From NCBI RefSeq assembly GCF_009831655.1, contig NZ_WRPA01000001.1, forward strand, positions 558,001 to 622,000: a stretch of 64,000 bases of DNA. Reading direction: 5' to 3'. This document shows positions 18,553-28,748 of this stretch, piece by piece. The notes under the pieces are model-generated. The model made no database searches, was not told the origin of the DNA, and worked only from the letters and a program-made list of their open reading frames with translations. Both the position numbers and the translations under genes were made by a program. Origin of the DNA: Shewanella insulae. Its GTDB lineage: Bacteria; Pseudomonadota; Gammaproteobacteria; Enterobacterales; Shewanellaceae. Within the stretch, counting starts at the first letter, position 1. Each line of letters starts with the position of its first letter.

Positions 18553-21381
18553 CTAGAAGGTCAACTTCGCCTTACCCTTGAGGCCATCGTTGTCCTCAAC
18601 GGTCAACTTCACCTTGCTGGCACGGCGCCCAAAGCTGATGGCCACAGGACCTGTCTGCTTGCTGCCGTTGTTAAATTTCCAAGACTGCGACACTATCTCA
18701 CCATCTGTGTCATAGCTTAGCGAAACGAACAGATCCATAAACCAGAGATCCAGATGCTCGATAACGGCTACAGGCTTTTGCTGCTTCACCTGCACCTTAA
18801 CCACCTGGGTCACGCTGTGGCTCAGACCATCGTTATCGGTAACCGTCAGGGTCACAGGATATTCACCTGCCTTGGCGTAACGATAGCTTAGCTGCTCGCC
18901 GCTGGCGGTCTCTCCGTTACCAAGATCCCATTGATAATCGACAATCTCGCCATCTTCATCCGTGGCGCTGCTCATCAGGCTCAGAGTACGGCCCTGCAGC
19001 TCATAGGTGTAGCTGGCAACCGGCGCTATGGTCTCACGCTCGAGCAGCAAGGAGATCACCACAGGATCATGATCCGAAGAGCGGTAGGCATCGCCGCTAT
19101 AGAGCGACTCAAGCTGACCGGCAGACTTAAACTCTTCGTTATAGTCCAGCAATCTTGGCTCGTCGGTATTGATATGCCACTCGGTTACATCGACGACTTT
19201 GTCGGCCAACTGGGTATTGGCCAGTGCATGATCCAACTGACCCGTCTCACCGGAGTAGACATAGGAGTATGCACCCGACTTACCTAGATGCTCGAACAGC
19301 TCGAGGTAACCGGCGCCGCGCAGCGCATCGATCGGATCTTCCTTGGCATAGGCATTCATATCACCGATAACCAGAGTCGGCAGCTCACCATACTCGTTTG
19401 CTAACCAGGCCCCCAGGGCGGTAGCCGCACGGGTACGGGTCAGGTTACAGTTACCCTGGCCGTCATTGAGATCGGGATCCCCCAGGCTGACACAATCGCT
19501 GCCCTTAGACTTAAGATGGTTCACCGCCACCACGAGTTGCTGCGCCTCACCCTGAACCTCGAAGGCCTGGGTCAGACTCGGACGGTTCTTGCCATCGTTA
19601 AACAGCACCTCACCCAGCTCATCCAGTGGCGAGTTGGCGCTAGACAGCACCTTGGCCGCGCCCACAGGGGTAACACGATCGCTGCGGTACAGCATACCCA
19701 CGGTAATGGCGTCTGTGCCTATGGTTGGCGTTGGTGCCGAAATATACTGGTACCTTGCCTCACCCAATGCCTGGTTCAGACCGCTCACCAGGTCATTGAT
19801 AGCTGATTCACTACCAAAGCCGTCATTCTCTATCTCCATCAGGCCGAAGATATCGGCATCTATGCTCACCATGGCGCTGATGATCTTGGCGCGCTGACGG
19901 GCAAATTCACTTGGCGTATCGGCGCCGCGAGCGGTTGGGAAGCCGCCGCCCAAGCCATCGCCATTGAAGTAGTTCAGCACGTTGAAGCTGGCGACCTTGA
20001 GGTTACCGCCGGCGGCCAGGGCTGGCTCGCTGCTTCTTGGGTTGGTGGCCACAAAGTTAACGGTATCGATAGGCATCAGACGATACTTGCCAAATCCATA
20101 GTGCATCACGGCGTTAAGTTCTGTAATAGTGTCGCCCACGCGCACAGTATTGTCGGCGCTTAGGCCGGGTGCTGGGTAACGCACAGGATCTGGGTTTTGC
20201 GAGGTTAATCCATCGTCGAGCACCACTGAGTCTAAGGCGTTAGCCTGACTTACCGCCAGCGCCTCACTGCCAGGCTCAGCCACCTGAGTCCCAATGAAGT
20301 GGCGTTTGCTGCCGAGCAGGATCTCACCGTAGCGACCAAGGTTATAGACCTCGTTCACGACCAGGTTCTGGGTAAAGTGTACACGCATGCCTTCGACCGC
20401 TTCCAGATCGCCGCTCTGGGCAAGGGGAAGGCTCACCTCGGCAGCGCTCGGCAGCGCCTGGGCGCTGTCACACAAGGCGTGTTCGCTGACATTAGTCAGC
20501 TCGGTCAGGCCGTTATACTCCTTCACCGTGGCGGTCAGACGCACACGATCGCCAGCTTGATAATCCAGCGAGCCGCCGGTATAGACGAAGACACCCTCAG
20601 AGGTATTGAGGTCGGCATCAATCTCGGCATCGGCCATCTGCAGGAACAGCCCCTTAAGGCCGGGTTCCTGGTTGATGGTCACGATAGCCTCTACCGTCAC
20701 GCTCTGGCCATTGAGCGGGCTGGTATCGCCGCTGCCCTGCAGTTCTGAGATCTTGGTGGCCGGATCATGACAAACCAGGCTAACCGGAGGCTCGGTTGGA
20801 TCTGTCGGGTCGGTCGGTTCCTGATCGGCAAACTGCCCGAGATCGCTAAAATCATCCTGAGCATGGCCTGTCCAGGTGGCCAGGGTCACGGCATCATCGA
20901 GCTGAGTATCGGCGATCAGTTGGTTAGGATCCCGGCGCAGGGTGTTATTCTGCGTCGACAGATCGCCGCTTCCCCACTGTGAACCCGGGTCTGTACCCAG
21001 CTGACCTAGGCTATCGATCACCTCGCCCTGCTTGCGCAGCACTAAGGTATCGTCACCGTTGAAGAAGCTGGCTGTGCTTAGCTGATTAGCGACCGCCAGG
21101 ATCTCCCCGCCGGCATCGTTGTCGGCCAGTACATAGGTCTTGCCGGCGGCCAGGCTACCCGCGAGGGCGATGGTAGAGCCGGCACTGGTGCTGCCGTTAA
21201 AATAGAACTCGAGTTGATACTGACTTAAATTGATGGCGGCGCCGGTGGGATTGTAGAATTCGACTGCCTTATTGTTGCTGCTGCCTTCTACATACTCTGA
21301 GATGATCAGATCGTCTGCGGCCTGGGCAAAGGCGGAGACACCACCTATCGCCAAGGCAAGCGCGCTTGCTTTGGTAAACAT
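18553..21381 (-). CDS. exeM: ExeM/NucH-family extracellular endonuclease with LTD and PKD domains
   Basis: The 942-residue secreted nuclease has a signal peptide (residues 1-21, cleavage after AQA). Next come a lamin-tail domain (ADDLIISEYVEGSSNNKAVEFYN, about 22-140), an OB-fold-like region after a Thr/Pro/Asp linker at about 190-198, and an endonuclease/exonuclease/phosphatase domain (ASFNVLNYFNGD, LMEIENDG, NHLKSKGSD, IGDMNAY, SSDHDPVV). A PKD domain (DEDGEIVDYQWDLGNG) follows, then a second degenerate PKD-like segment at the end. I see no GlyGly-CTERM tail. In Shewanella, ExeM degrades extracellular DNA, affecting biofilm turnover and use of DNA as a phosphorus source. It is monocistronic with its own terminator. 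Confidence 0.92.
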   Translation of the reverse strand: MFTKASALALAIGGVSAFAQAADDLIISEYVEGSSNNKAVEFYNPTGAAINLSQYQLEFYFNGSTSAGSTIALAGSLAAGKTYVLADNDAGGEILAVANQLSTASFFNGDDTLVLRKQGEVIDSLGQLGTDPGSQWGSGDLSTQNNTLRRDPNQLIADTQLDDAVTLATWTGHAQDDFSDLGQFADQEPTDPTDPTEPPVSLVCHDPATKISELQGSGDTSPLNGQSVTVEAIVTINQEPGLKGLFLQMADAEIDADLNTSEGVFVYTGGSLDYQAGDRVRLTATVKEYNGLTELTNVSEHALCDSAQALPSAAEVSLPLAQSGDLEAVEGMRVHFTQNLVVNEVYNLGRYGEILLGSKRHFIGTQVAEPGSEALAVSQANALDSVVLDDGLTSQNPDPVRYPAPGLSADNTVRVGDTITELNAVMHYGFGKYRLMPIDTVNFVATNPRSSEPALAAGGNLKVASFNVLNYFNGDGLGGGFPTARGADTPSEFARQRAKIISAMVSIDADIFGLMEIENDGFGSESAINDLVSGLNQALGEARYQYISAPTPTIGTDAITVGMLYRSDRVTPVGAAKVLSSANSPLDELGEVLFNDGKNRPSLTQAFEVQGEAQQLVVAVNHLKSKGSDCVSLGDPDLNDGQGNCNLTRTRAATALGAWLANEYGELPTLVIGDMNAYAKEDPIDALRGAGYLELFEHLGKSGAYSYVYSGETGQLDHALANTQLADKVVDVTEWHINTDEPRLLDYNEEFKSAGQLESLYSGDAYRSSDHDPVVISLLLERETIAPVASYTYELQGRTLSLMSSATDEDGEIVDYQWDLGNGETASGEQLSYRYAKAGEYPVTLTVTDNDGLSHSVTQVVKVQVKQQKPVAVIEHLDLWFMDLFVSLSYDTDGEIVSQSWKFNNGSKQTGPVAISFGRRASKVKLTVEDNDGLKGKAKLTF

Positions 21382-21759
21382 ATTAACCCCTAAAATTATC
21401 CATTAACCTAGTGTTTAACTAGTGCTTGTTTTGACAGTATCCGAGTCTTATCGCTCAAATTACTGCGGTGCTGATCCTGCGACCAGCGCACACTATAAAT
21501 CAGCTTAGTGACAAAGAGGTTACAAATTTTACATAAAGTTAAAACCAAGAGTGTTCAGCAGAATTGACAGCTAAGGCGTGGTTTTGCAGCACAATCCTCT
21601 TTGGAGAACCGCGCAAAGAAGCCATTCGAAGATTGCCTGCGAAGCCGAGTAAATCGAGAGAGACCTGATAGGGAGAAAAGGTAAGGGATAAATACTAAAG
21701 CCAGGCCTGGGCGCATTGTCCAGACCCGACTTCAAAACAATCCGATACTTTGGGATTAC
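21382..21759. other. Intergenic region upstream of exeM
   Basis: The 378 bases contain the exeM ribosome binding site (TAGGGGT on the minus strand) and an AT-rich promoter-like stretch around 21490-21545. No gene, repeat or convincing operator was seen. The minus-strand tract around 21500-21525 has Pho-like half-sites (TTGTAAC, TTGTCAC, CTGATTT) at 11-bp spacing, but they are degenerate and not aligned with a -10. Confidence 0.5.
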
Positions 21760-22821
21760 TTAGTTGTCCTGCCAGATCATCACCTTGGCCTGCTCGCCAC
21801 CCTTACGGGTCGCACGGTACATGCCTTCGGTATTAAATGGCGTGGCGATGTTGCCGCGCTGATCTAAGGCTATCACCCCGCCGGTACCACCCGCAGTGAT
21901 CAGGCGCTGATTGATCACCTCATCCGCCGCCTGCAGAATCGATTTTTGCTGATACTTCACCTTGGCGCAGATATCCCCCGCCACGTGGTAGCGAATAAAA
22001 TACTCGCCATGGCCTGTGGCGGACACGGCGCACACCTGATTTTCCGCATAGGTGCCAGCGCCTATCACAGGCGAATCACCGATGCGACCGAAACGCTTGA
22101 CCGTCATGCCGCCGGTTGAGGTACCTGCCGCCAGGTTGCCCTGCTTATCCAGCGCCACGGCGCCAACCGTGCCAAACTTATAATCCAGATCCAGATAGTT
22201 GACCGAGGCCTGATAGTCGGGCTTACCCGCCTCCTTGCTCTCGGCCGCCTTCAGCTTGGCCTTAGCGTCGATGAGCTGCTGGTAACGGCTGTCGGTATCA
22301 AAATAGGTCACAGGAACCAGGCTAAAGTCCTGACTCAGGGCAAATTCTTCAGCCCCCTGGCCCGAGAGCATCACGTGGGGAGACTTATCCATCACGGCGC
22401 GCGCCAGGTTGATGGGGTTCTTGATGTGTTTCACCCCGGCCACGGCGCCAGCATTAAGGGTACGACCGTCCATGATGGAGGCGTCCATCTCATGGGTGCC
22501 ATCATAGGTATAAACCGCACCTTTACCGGCATTGAACAGCGGGCTGTCTTCGAGAATATTGATGGCAGTGGTCACCGCCGTCAGGCTATCGCCCCCCTTC
22601 TCCAGCACCTTGTATCCGGCGTCCACCGCTTCTTTCAACTTATCACGGTAGGCTTGTTGCTGCGCCTCGGTCAGTTTGGCCTTAGAGATGGTGCCGGCAC
22701 CGCCATGAATGGCGATGGAGAATGGCTGGGTCTCGGCCAAGGCGCTAGTGCTGATCAACAGGCCCATCAGGCCGGCGAGTAGGGAGGGGGTAATAGAGCT
22801 TCTCACGGTAGGTTTCCTCAT
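21760..22821 (-). CDS. Periplasmic isoaspartyl peptidase / plant-type L-asparaginase
   Basis: The 353-residue Ntn-hydrolase precursor has a signal peptide ending around ALA (residue 29) and then SIAIHGGAGT, typical of the family. The autocleavage site is FGTVGAVAL with Thr218 as the new N-terminal nucleophile, followed by GNLAAGTSTGGMTVKRFGRIGDSPVIGAG. The proenzyme splits into alpha and beta subunits, removes beta-aspartyl residues from isoaspartyl dipeptides and hydrolyses asparagine. The signal peptide places it in the periplasm. It is divergent from tamA. Confidence 0.92.
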   Translation of the reverse strand: MRKPTVRSSITPSLLAGLMGLLISTSALAETQPFSIAIHGGAGTISKAKLTEAQQQAYRDKLKEAVDAGYKVLEKGGDSLTAVTTAINILEDSPLFNAGKGAVYTYDGTHEMDASIMDGRTLNAGAVAGVKHIKNPINLARAVMDKSPHVMLSGQGAEEFALSQDFSLVPVTYFDTDSRYQQLIDAKAKLKAAESKEAGKPDYQASVNYLDLDYKFGTVGAVALDKQGNLAAGTSTGGMTVKRFGRIGDSPVIGAGTYAENQVCAVSATGHGEYFIRYHVAGDICAKVKYQQKSILQAADEVINQRLITAGGTGGVIALDQRGNIATPFNTEGMYRATRKGGEQAKVMIWQDN

Positions 22822-22939
22822 TATTGTTTGCCTTCTTTGTACCGATTTTCATCATTAATTACAATCTCCATCTTGCTTGGCCTCTATAATCTGCGACAAT
22901 AAACAGCAACAAACTTTTCAACTAGATAGAGCCATTTTC

Positions 22940-24787
22940 TTGCGGATTTTTGCGACCTTATCCCGGCTGTCGATACTCGCCCTACTCTACTTAAGCATGG
23001 GCTCGCTTCCTGTCTGGGCAAACGACTGGTTAAAGGTCGAGATCCAGGGCGCCGACGGCGCGCTTAAACGCAACATCACGGCTCACCTAGGTAGCCTGCC
23101 TGGCTCAGAGGTGCAACGCCGCGCCTTTATCTTCAACGCCGAGGAGAACATAGCAACGGCGCTGCACTCCCTTGGCTATTACAAGGGCAAGGTAGACCAA
23201 CAGCTGGAGAGTCCTGAATCCGGTCCCTGGAGGCTGCGCTTAACTATCACCCCGGGTGAACCCACAGTGATCCAGTGGATCGATATTCGGCTGTCGGGCG
23301 AGATCCTCGATGATGAGGTGATTAATAGCTGGCTCAGACAGCTCAAGCTAAAGCCGGGTGACATTCTCAATCATGGCGAATATGAGACGATCAAGTCCCA
23401 ACTACTCACCTATGCCCTGGCCAGGGGCTATTTCGAAGGGAAATACCTAACCAATCAGATAGTGGTCAATCGGGATCTCGACAGCGCGCAGATCAGCCTG
23501 CATTACGACTCGGGTCCCCGCTACCGCATCGGCGAGGTCAGCTTTAACGGCCACGACCTGCTACCAGGCTTTCTCGACCGTCTGATCCCCTTCGAGCCGC
23601 AATCCCATTACAGCACGGGTAAGTTGGGTGCCCTCAACCGTGAACTGGTCGATACCGGCTACTTCACTAACATCAAGGTGCTGCCTCAACTGGACAGGAT
23701 GCAGGATGACAGGGTCCCCATACGGGTGGAGGTCACACCTAGGCCCAGCCACTCCATCGAGCTGGGTCTGGGCGCCGACATAGGCAACTCCACAGACAAT
23801 ACCATAGAGCCCAGAGTCAGGGTGACCTGGCGTACGCCGCAGATCAACCGCCATGGCCACTCCCAGGAGACCAGCATCGAATGGTCACCGGACAGGCCCA
23901 AGTTTCTGACCACCTACACCATCCCCCTGACGCACCCGCTGGACGATCAGCTCAAGGTGCGTCTCGGTCTGTTGAGGGACAAATATGGCGTCACCCAAGT
24001 TTACGATGCCGATAAGCGCGACTTTCGCAATACCGGCGAGCTGGAATCGGTCAAGAGACTTATTGGAGTCGTCAGGCAGAAACGTCTGAACAATCAATGG
24101 CTCTTTACCTATTCATTGGATGCCATTAACGAAAAGTATACTCAGTCGGATATCGATTATAATCCCGACGTTTTGCTGCTCGGCACCAGCCTGTCTAAGA
24201 CCACCAGGGGCGACAAGAGCCTGGATCCTAAATCAGGCTTCTTTCAATACTACAGCCTGGAGCATGCCGACCCTACTCTGGGCTCAGACCTGCGTCTGAC
24301 TCGGTTACAGGCCAAGTTTAAGTGGATAGACACCTTCTTCGACAAACACAGATTCGTCTCCCGCCTGGATCTGGGCGCCAATCTGGTGAGCGATGAAGAA
24401 CTGCCCTTCGTGCCTCCCTCGCTGCGCTACTTTGCCGGGGGCGATCAGAGCATACGTGGTTATAGCTATCAGGAGCTGGGCCCCTACATCGAATACACCA
24501 ATAGCCAAGATCAGCTGGCACGCATGGTGGTGGGTGGCCGCTACCTTTTGGTCGGTAGCCTGGAATATCAATACTATCTCACCCCAACCTGGCGGGTGGC
24601 CACCTTCGTCGATGCAGGTAATGCCTTCGACATCCAGCAGTTCGAGCCCATAGTCTCTGTGGGTGGTGGTGTCCACTGGATCTCCCCTATCGGCCCAATC
24701 AAGCTCGACCTAGGTGTGGGCCTTAAGGAGACTGAAACCGTGGACCGTAGCTGGCGAATCCATTTCACCATGGGGGCCGAGCTATGA
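22940..24787 (+). CDS. tamA: TamA, outer-membrane BamA-family translocation/assembly protein
   Basis: After a signal peptide come POTRA-type repeats (about 60-270 of the protein) and a 16-strand Omp85 barrel. The barrel carries the conserved segment FAGGDQSIRGYSY and ends in VGLKETETVDRSWRIHFTMGAEL-like barrel strands. With TamB it forms the TAM complex, used in outer-membrane lipid homeostasis and insertion of some outer-membrane proteins. The frame is open from TTG 22877, but TTG 22940 gives a normal signal peptide (MRIFATLSRLSIL) and has AGATAGAG upstream, so I chose it; this is uncertain. The stop overlaps the tamB start (ATGA), indicating translational coupling. Confidence 0.9.
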   Translation: MRIFATLSRLSILALLYLSMGSLPVWANDWLKVEIQGADGALKRNITAHLGSLPGSEVQRRAFIFNAEENIATALHSLGYYKGKVDQQLESPESGPWRLRLTITPGEPTVIQWIDIRLSGEILDDEVINSWLRQLKLKPGDILNHGEYETIKSQLLTYALARGYFEGKYLTNQIVVNRDLDSAQISLHYDSGPRYRIGEVSFNGHDLLPGFLDRLIPFEPQSHYSTGKLGALNRELVDTGYFTNIKVLPQLDRMQDDRVPIRVEVTPRPSHSIELGLGADIGNSTDNTIEPRVRVTWRTPQINRHGHSQETSIEWSPDRPKFLTTYTIPLTHPLDDQLKVRLGLLRDKYGVTQVYDADKRDFRNTGELESVKRLIGVVRQKRLNNQWLFTYSLDAINEKYTQSDIDYNPDVLLLGTSLSKTTRGDKSLDPKSGFFQYYSLEHADPTLGSDLRLTRLQAKFKWIDTFFDKHRFVSRLDLGANLVSDEELPFVPPSLRYFAGGDQSIRGYSYQELGPYIEYTNSQDQLARMVVGGRYLLVGSLEYQYYLTPTWRVATFVDAGNAFDIQQFEPIVSVGGGVHWISPIGPIKLDLGVGLKETETVDRSWRIHFTMGAEL

Positions 24788-27700
24788 TAGAGGACTCCAA
24801 GGAAATGACCCAGGTGCAAACGGCGCAACAGGCGATGGCGACGCCAAGGCGATCGTTACTGTATCGCCTGCTGTGCTGGCTGCGTAACCTGACGCGAGTA
24901 CTACTCTACCTGCCGCTGGCCCTGCTGATCCTGATCGCCATCTTAATAGGCACCCCCTTTGGCAGCCGCGTCGCGGTCAACTTAGCCGATCTGTTAGTGC
25001 CAGATTTAAGCCTCAGCTATGGCGGCGGCACACTCAATGGTCGGCTGCAGCTGGAGCATGCCAAGTGGCAGATGACAGGCATTGAGGTGGAGACACAAGG
25101 ACTTAGCCTAAACTGGCGCCCCCTGTGTCTGCTGCAGCGCCAGCTATGCGTCGACTCATTGGGCGCCGATGGGGTACGTGTCGATATCGACACGGATAAA
25201 CTCACGGCATCGAACCCACAACTAGCAGATCCTATCGAGGAGACTGCTGCTATTGACAACACAAGGGAAAATGGCCCGCTCACCCTGCCCTTTGGCATCA
25301 TACTCAATCAGAGCCAGCTGCATCAGATTAGAGTGCAGGTCAATGAGATGCAGTTTAATGCCGAGGAGCTCGCGGTTAAGGCCAGCTGGCTCGAGACAGG
25401 GCTGAGAGTCAATCAACTGGACAGCAGCGACCTTATGGTAGCCATTCCACTGGAACAAGCCCAAAAGCAGCCAGAACAGCCTCCCATACAGTCGCCCCAG
25501 CAAGAGGAGCCGAGCTGGCCTCTTAGCCAGTTGCCCGAGGTTGAGATCCCCATGCCTATCTTTGTCGACGGCGCACATCTGGTCGACAGCGAGCTCAGGC
25601 TCGGCGAGCGCATTGACAAGTTTGCCACTATCGATCTTGCCGGCAGCTACCTCGGCTACAAGATCAGCCTCGACAGCCTGGCCGTCCAACATGACTACGG
25701 CAAGGCGCAGCTAGATGGCGAAATAAGCCTGACTCAAGACTACCCCATGGCCCTGAATCTTGAGGCGGATCTCACCGCCAACAGTGTCAGCGAGCTGCCG
25801 GAACTCAGGCGCCAGCGCCTTAACGCCGAAGTCAAAGGCGGTTTCTCATCCCTTGCCGTCAAGCTTAAGGGTGAGGGACACCTTGAGCTGGACCTAAAGG
25901 CCAAGGCGAACCTGAGCACCCCAGCCCTGCCATACGAGATGACGCTTTCCAGCCCGCACCTGCTGTGGCCCCTCGGCCAGCCCCAATATGAAGCCAAGGC
26001 CTTAGACCTTGAAACCAAGGGAAGCGCTAAATCCCAAGGCCTCACGCTTACGGGTGAGCTTAAGACCCCTTATCATCCCTGGTTGGTCCTGCAAACTCAG
26101 TTGACCCATCAGGCTCAAAGAATCGAGGTAGCCTCCCTTGCCGTTGACAGCGAGATGGGAAGCGTCGGGCTCACGGGAGAGCTAGGCTATGGCCAGACCA
26201 TTAGCTGGGATCTGGCGGCCGACACTCAAGGGTTAGATCTTGCCCAGCTGAATGTGATGCCAGAAAAGCCCCTACCCGAGACCCGAATCGATGGCAGCCT
26301 ACATAGCCAGGGACGCTTCGGTGAGAAACAATGGTCAATTGGTATCAGCCAGGCGGATCTTCAAGGCCAGGTGGATCAATACCCCTTAAGGCTTCAGGGG
26401 GATATTTCCCTCAATGACAAGTTCCAACTTAACGCCGAGCACCTGCGACTCGACGCCCTGGAGTCACAGCTTACCCTCTCTGGGCGGGTGGACGACACCT
26501 GGGCCCTGGATGGTCAACTGAGCGTCCCCGCCCTGAGCCTGTGGGATCCAAGCGCCAGCGGCGCCATCAAGGCGATCATCAATGTCTCGGGCGATGACGA
26601 GCATCCCGAGATCGCCATTAACGCCGATACCATAGAATTTAAATATGCCAACATCGCGGTGGATAAGGCTAAACTTATCGCCTTCTACCGGCCCCAAGAT
26701 AAGCATCAGTTTGCCCTGTCGCTAAAATCCTCCGATATCAAGGGGCAAGGCATAGAGCTGAGCAACCTCACCTTAGGCTTCAAGGGGGATATCGCCAAAC
26801 AGAAACTCGGCCTGCAAACCTATGGCGATCTCCAGCTCCAAACCTCTATCGCCTCGACCTTCGATGAAAAGGCCCAGCGCTTCGATGCCAAGATAAAACG
26901 CGTTAACCTCAATTCACGCCTGGGGGCCATGGCGCTGGAGCAGCCTATCGACCTCTATTGGGATAACAAGCGCGCTCAGGGTGAGGTATCCCCCTTCTGT
27001 TGGCGCCATGAAGCCGCGAGCCTGTGCCTGACCGACACCGCCGAGCTGGGCGACAAGGGCGATACCCGATTGCAATTTGCTGGCGATCTCGGCGCCCTGC
27101 TTGCCCCCGTGCTGCCACAAAACCTCAAATGGCAGGGGCCGACGCGACTCGATGGCGAGTTCCAATGGGCCAAGGACGCCAAGCCCACGGGCCAGCTGAC
27201 ACTGGCCATGGCCCCGGGACAGTTTGAGCTCACCACCACCAAGCGCCATATTCAGGCACAATATCGTTACCTGAATCTCAAGGCGCTTCTGGATGCCCAG
27301 CATCTGGCCATCGACACTCAACTGGAGTCTGACCGTTTCGCCAAGATAGATAGCCAACTGACCATAAGTACCGATCCCGAACACAGACTCAGCGGTAAGA
27401 TAAACCTTAAAGATATCGACCTGCATGCCCTGGCCGACTTTACCCCACAGCTGGAGGTGCTCGACGGTCAGGTGTCCAGCGCCATCACACTCGGCGGCAC
27501 CCTAAGTAAGCCGGATCTCAGCGGTACGGTCGATCTCGTCAACGGCCAACTGGCGGCGGCCGCTAACCCAACCCTGCTGGACAACATAGGCCTCAGACTC
27601 ACCCTGCAAGGCCAGAAGGGACTCATCAAGGGCCAATGGACCATGGGGGATGGCAAGGCTGGCCTAGATGGCGTGATCGGCTGGGAACAGGGGCTAAAGG

Positions 27701-28668
27701 GGGAGCTTAACTTTAGCGGCGACAAGCTGGCCATCATTCAGCCGCCGCTGGCAATCCTCGACGTGTCACCGAACCTCGACATCAATTTCAGCGACAAGCA
27801 CCTGGATATTCGCGGCAAGCTAGACGTGCCATCGGGTCATATCAGGATCGTTCAGCTTCCCGAGGGCGGCGTGGCCGAATCCAGCGATGTGGTCTTCAAC
27901 GACAGCCTGGCGAGTAAGACCCAGGTTAAGGACCCTATCTCCGTCACCAGCCAGATAGCCATTAAGGTCGGCGACAGGCTCAATATCGACGGCATGGGCC
28001 TGAGAGGCCTGTTGGTGGGCACACTGGAGCTTCGCCAGGCGGCCTTTAAGCCGCCCCTACTCTATGGCGACATCAAGGTGGTTAACGGCAGCTATAAGTT
28101 TATGGGACAGACACTGTCGATCAAGGCGGGCGAGGTGCAGTTTGTCGGCCCTATGGCGGTGCCGAACCTGAATATCGAGGCGATCCGCGAGATTAAAGAT
28201 GAGGATGTCGTCGCCGGTGTGCGCATTACCGGCACCCCACGAAAGCCTGTGGTCACCCTCTTCTCTAACCCGGCCAAGGAGCAGGCGGAGATCCTCTCCT
28301 ACATCATCAAGGGCACAGGACTCAACAATTCAGATTCGGATCAGAACAGTGCCCTCATGATGGGCGCCGCCCTCACCCTGGGCAATCAGCTGGGGGATAA
28401 CGCCCTCTCTAACCTGGGCAACTCGGCCACCGGCATCATAGAAAAAATGGGCATCTCCAACGTTCAGCTCGACGCCAACGACGACGGCAAGGTCGCCATC
28501 AGCGGCTTTATCGGCGAAGACCTGATGGTCAAATATGGTGTGGGGGTGTTTAACCCTGGCTATGAGATGACGGTGCGCTACTACCTGATGTCCCAGCTCT
28601 ATCTAGAGAGCGTCTCGGGCACCATCTCCAAGACGCTGGACATCTATTACAACTTCGATATCGATTGA
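24784..28668 (+). CDS. tamB: TamB, inner-membrane-anchored AsmA-like translocation/assembly protein
   Basis: The 1294-residue protein has a single N-terminal transmembrane helix (about residues 35-60) and a long periplasmic beta-taco body. It ends in the conserved DUF490/TamB domain (GSYKFMGQTLSIKAGEVQF, GVRITGTPRKP, DLMVKYGVGVFNPGYEM). It works with TamA and, with YdbH and YhdP, in phospholipid delivery to the outer membrane; a YdbH homologue is encoded about 12 kb away in this window. It overlaps tamA by 4 bp. A downstream ATG at 24808 is an alternative start. Confidence 0.93.
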   Translation: MIEDSKEMTQVQTAQQAMATPRRSLLYRLLCWLRNLTRVLLYLPLALLILIAILIGTPFGSRVAVNLADLLVPDLSLSYGGGTLNGRLQLEHAKWQMTGIEVETQGLSLNWRPLCLLQRQLCVDSLGADGVRVDIDTDKLTASNPQLADPIEETAAIDNTRENGPLTLPFGIILNQSQLHQIRVQVNEMQFNAEELAVKASWLETGLRVNQLDSSDLMVAIPLEQAQKQPEQPPIQSPQQEEPSWPLSQLPEVEIPMPIFVDGAHLVDSELRLGERIDKFATIDLAGSYLGYKISLDSLAVQHDYGKAQLDGEISLTQDYPMALNLEADLTANSVSELPELRRQRLNAEVKGGFSSLAVKLKGEGHLELDLKAKANLSTPALPYEMTLSSPHLLWPLGQPQYEAKALDLETKGSAKSQGLTLTGELKTPYHPWLVLQTQLTHQAQRIEVASLAVDSEMGSVGLTGELGYGQTISWDLAADTQGLDLAQLNVMPEKPLPETRIDGSLHSQGRFGEKQWSIGISQADLQGQVDQYPLRLQGDISLNDKFQLNAEHLRLDALESQLTLSGRVDDTWALDGQLSVPALSLWDPSASGAIKAIINVSGDDEHPEIAINADTIEFKYANIAVDKAKLIAFYRPQDKHQFALSLKSSDIKGQGIELSNLTLGFKGDIAKQKLGLQTYGDLQLQTSIASTFDEKAQRFDAKIKRVNLNSRLGAMALEQPIDLYWDNKRAQGEVSPFCWRHEAASLCLTDTAELGDKGDTRLQFAGDLGALLAPVLPQNLKWQGPTRLDGEFQWAKDAKPTGQLTLAMAPGQFELTTTKRHIQAQYRYLNLKALLDAQHLAIDTQLESDRFAKIDSQLTISTDPEHRLSGKINLKDIDLHALADFTPQLEVLDGQVSSAITLGGTLSKPDLSGTVDLVNGQLAAAANPTLLDNIGLRLTLQGQKGLIKGQWTMGDGKAGLDGVIGWEQGLKGELNFSGDKLAIIQPPLAILDVSPNLDINFSDKHLDIRGKLDVPSGHIRIVQLPEGGVAESSDVVFNDSLASKTQVKDPISVTSQIAIKVGDRLNIDGMGLRGLLVGTLELRQAAFKPPLLYGDIKVVNGSYKFMGQTLSIKAGEVQFVGPMAVPNLNIEAIREIKDEDVVAGVRITGTPRKPVVTLFSNPAKEQAEILSYIIKGTGLNNSDSDQNSALMMGAALTLGNQLGDNALSNLGNSATGIIEKMGISNVQLDANDDGKVAISGFIGEDLMVKYGVGVFNPGYEMTVRYYLMSQLYLESVSGTISKTLDIYYNFDID

Positions 28669-28685
28669 TGCGAAATATCGGTATT

Positions 28686-28716
28686 AAAAAAGCCGCTCAT
28701 CTGGAGCGGCTTTTTT
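28686..28716. terminator. Bidirectional terminator between tamB and fadR
   Basis: The stem AAAAAAGCCGCTC (28686-28698) pairs with GAGCGGCTTTTTT (28704-28716), between convergent genes. Confidence 0.9.
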
Positions 28717-28748
28717 GTCTTCAAACGGGTTTACCTTAGGCTTACCGG

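Noticed and set aside
21490..21530. Pho-like half-sites upstream of exeM
   Set aside because: Half-sites match poorly and the last overlaps the possible -10 instead of ending 10 bp before it; not strong enough to call.
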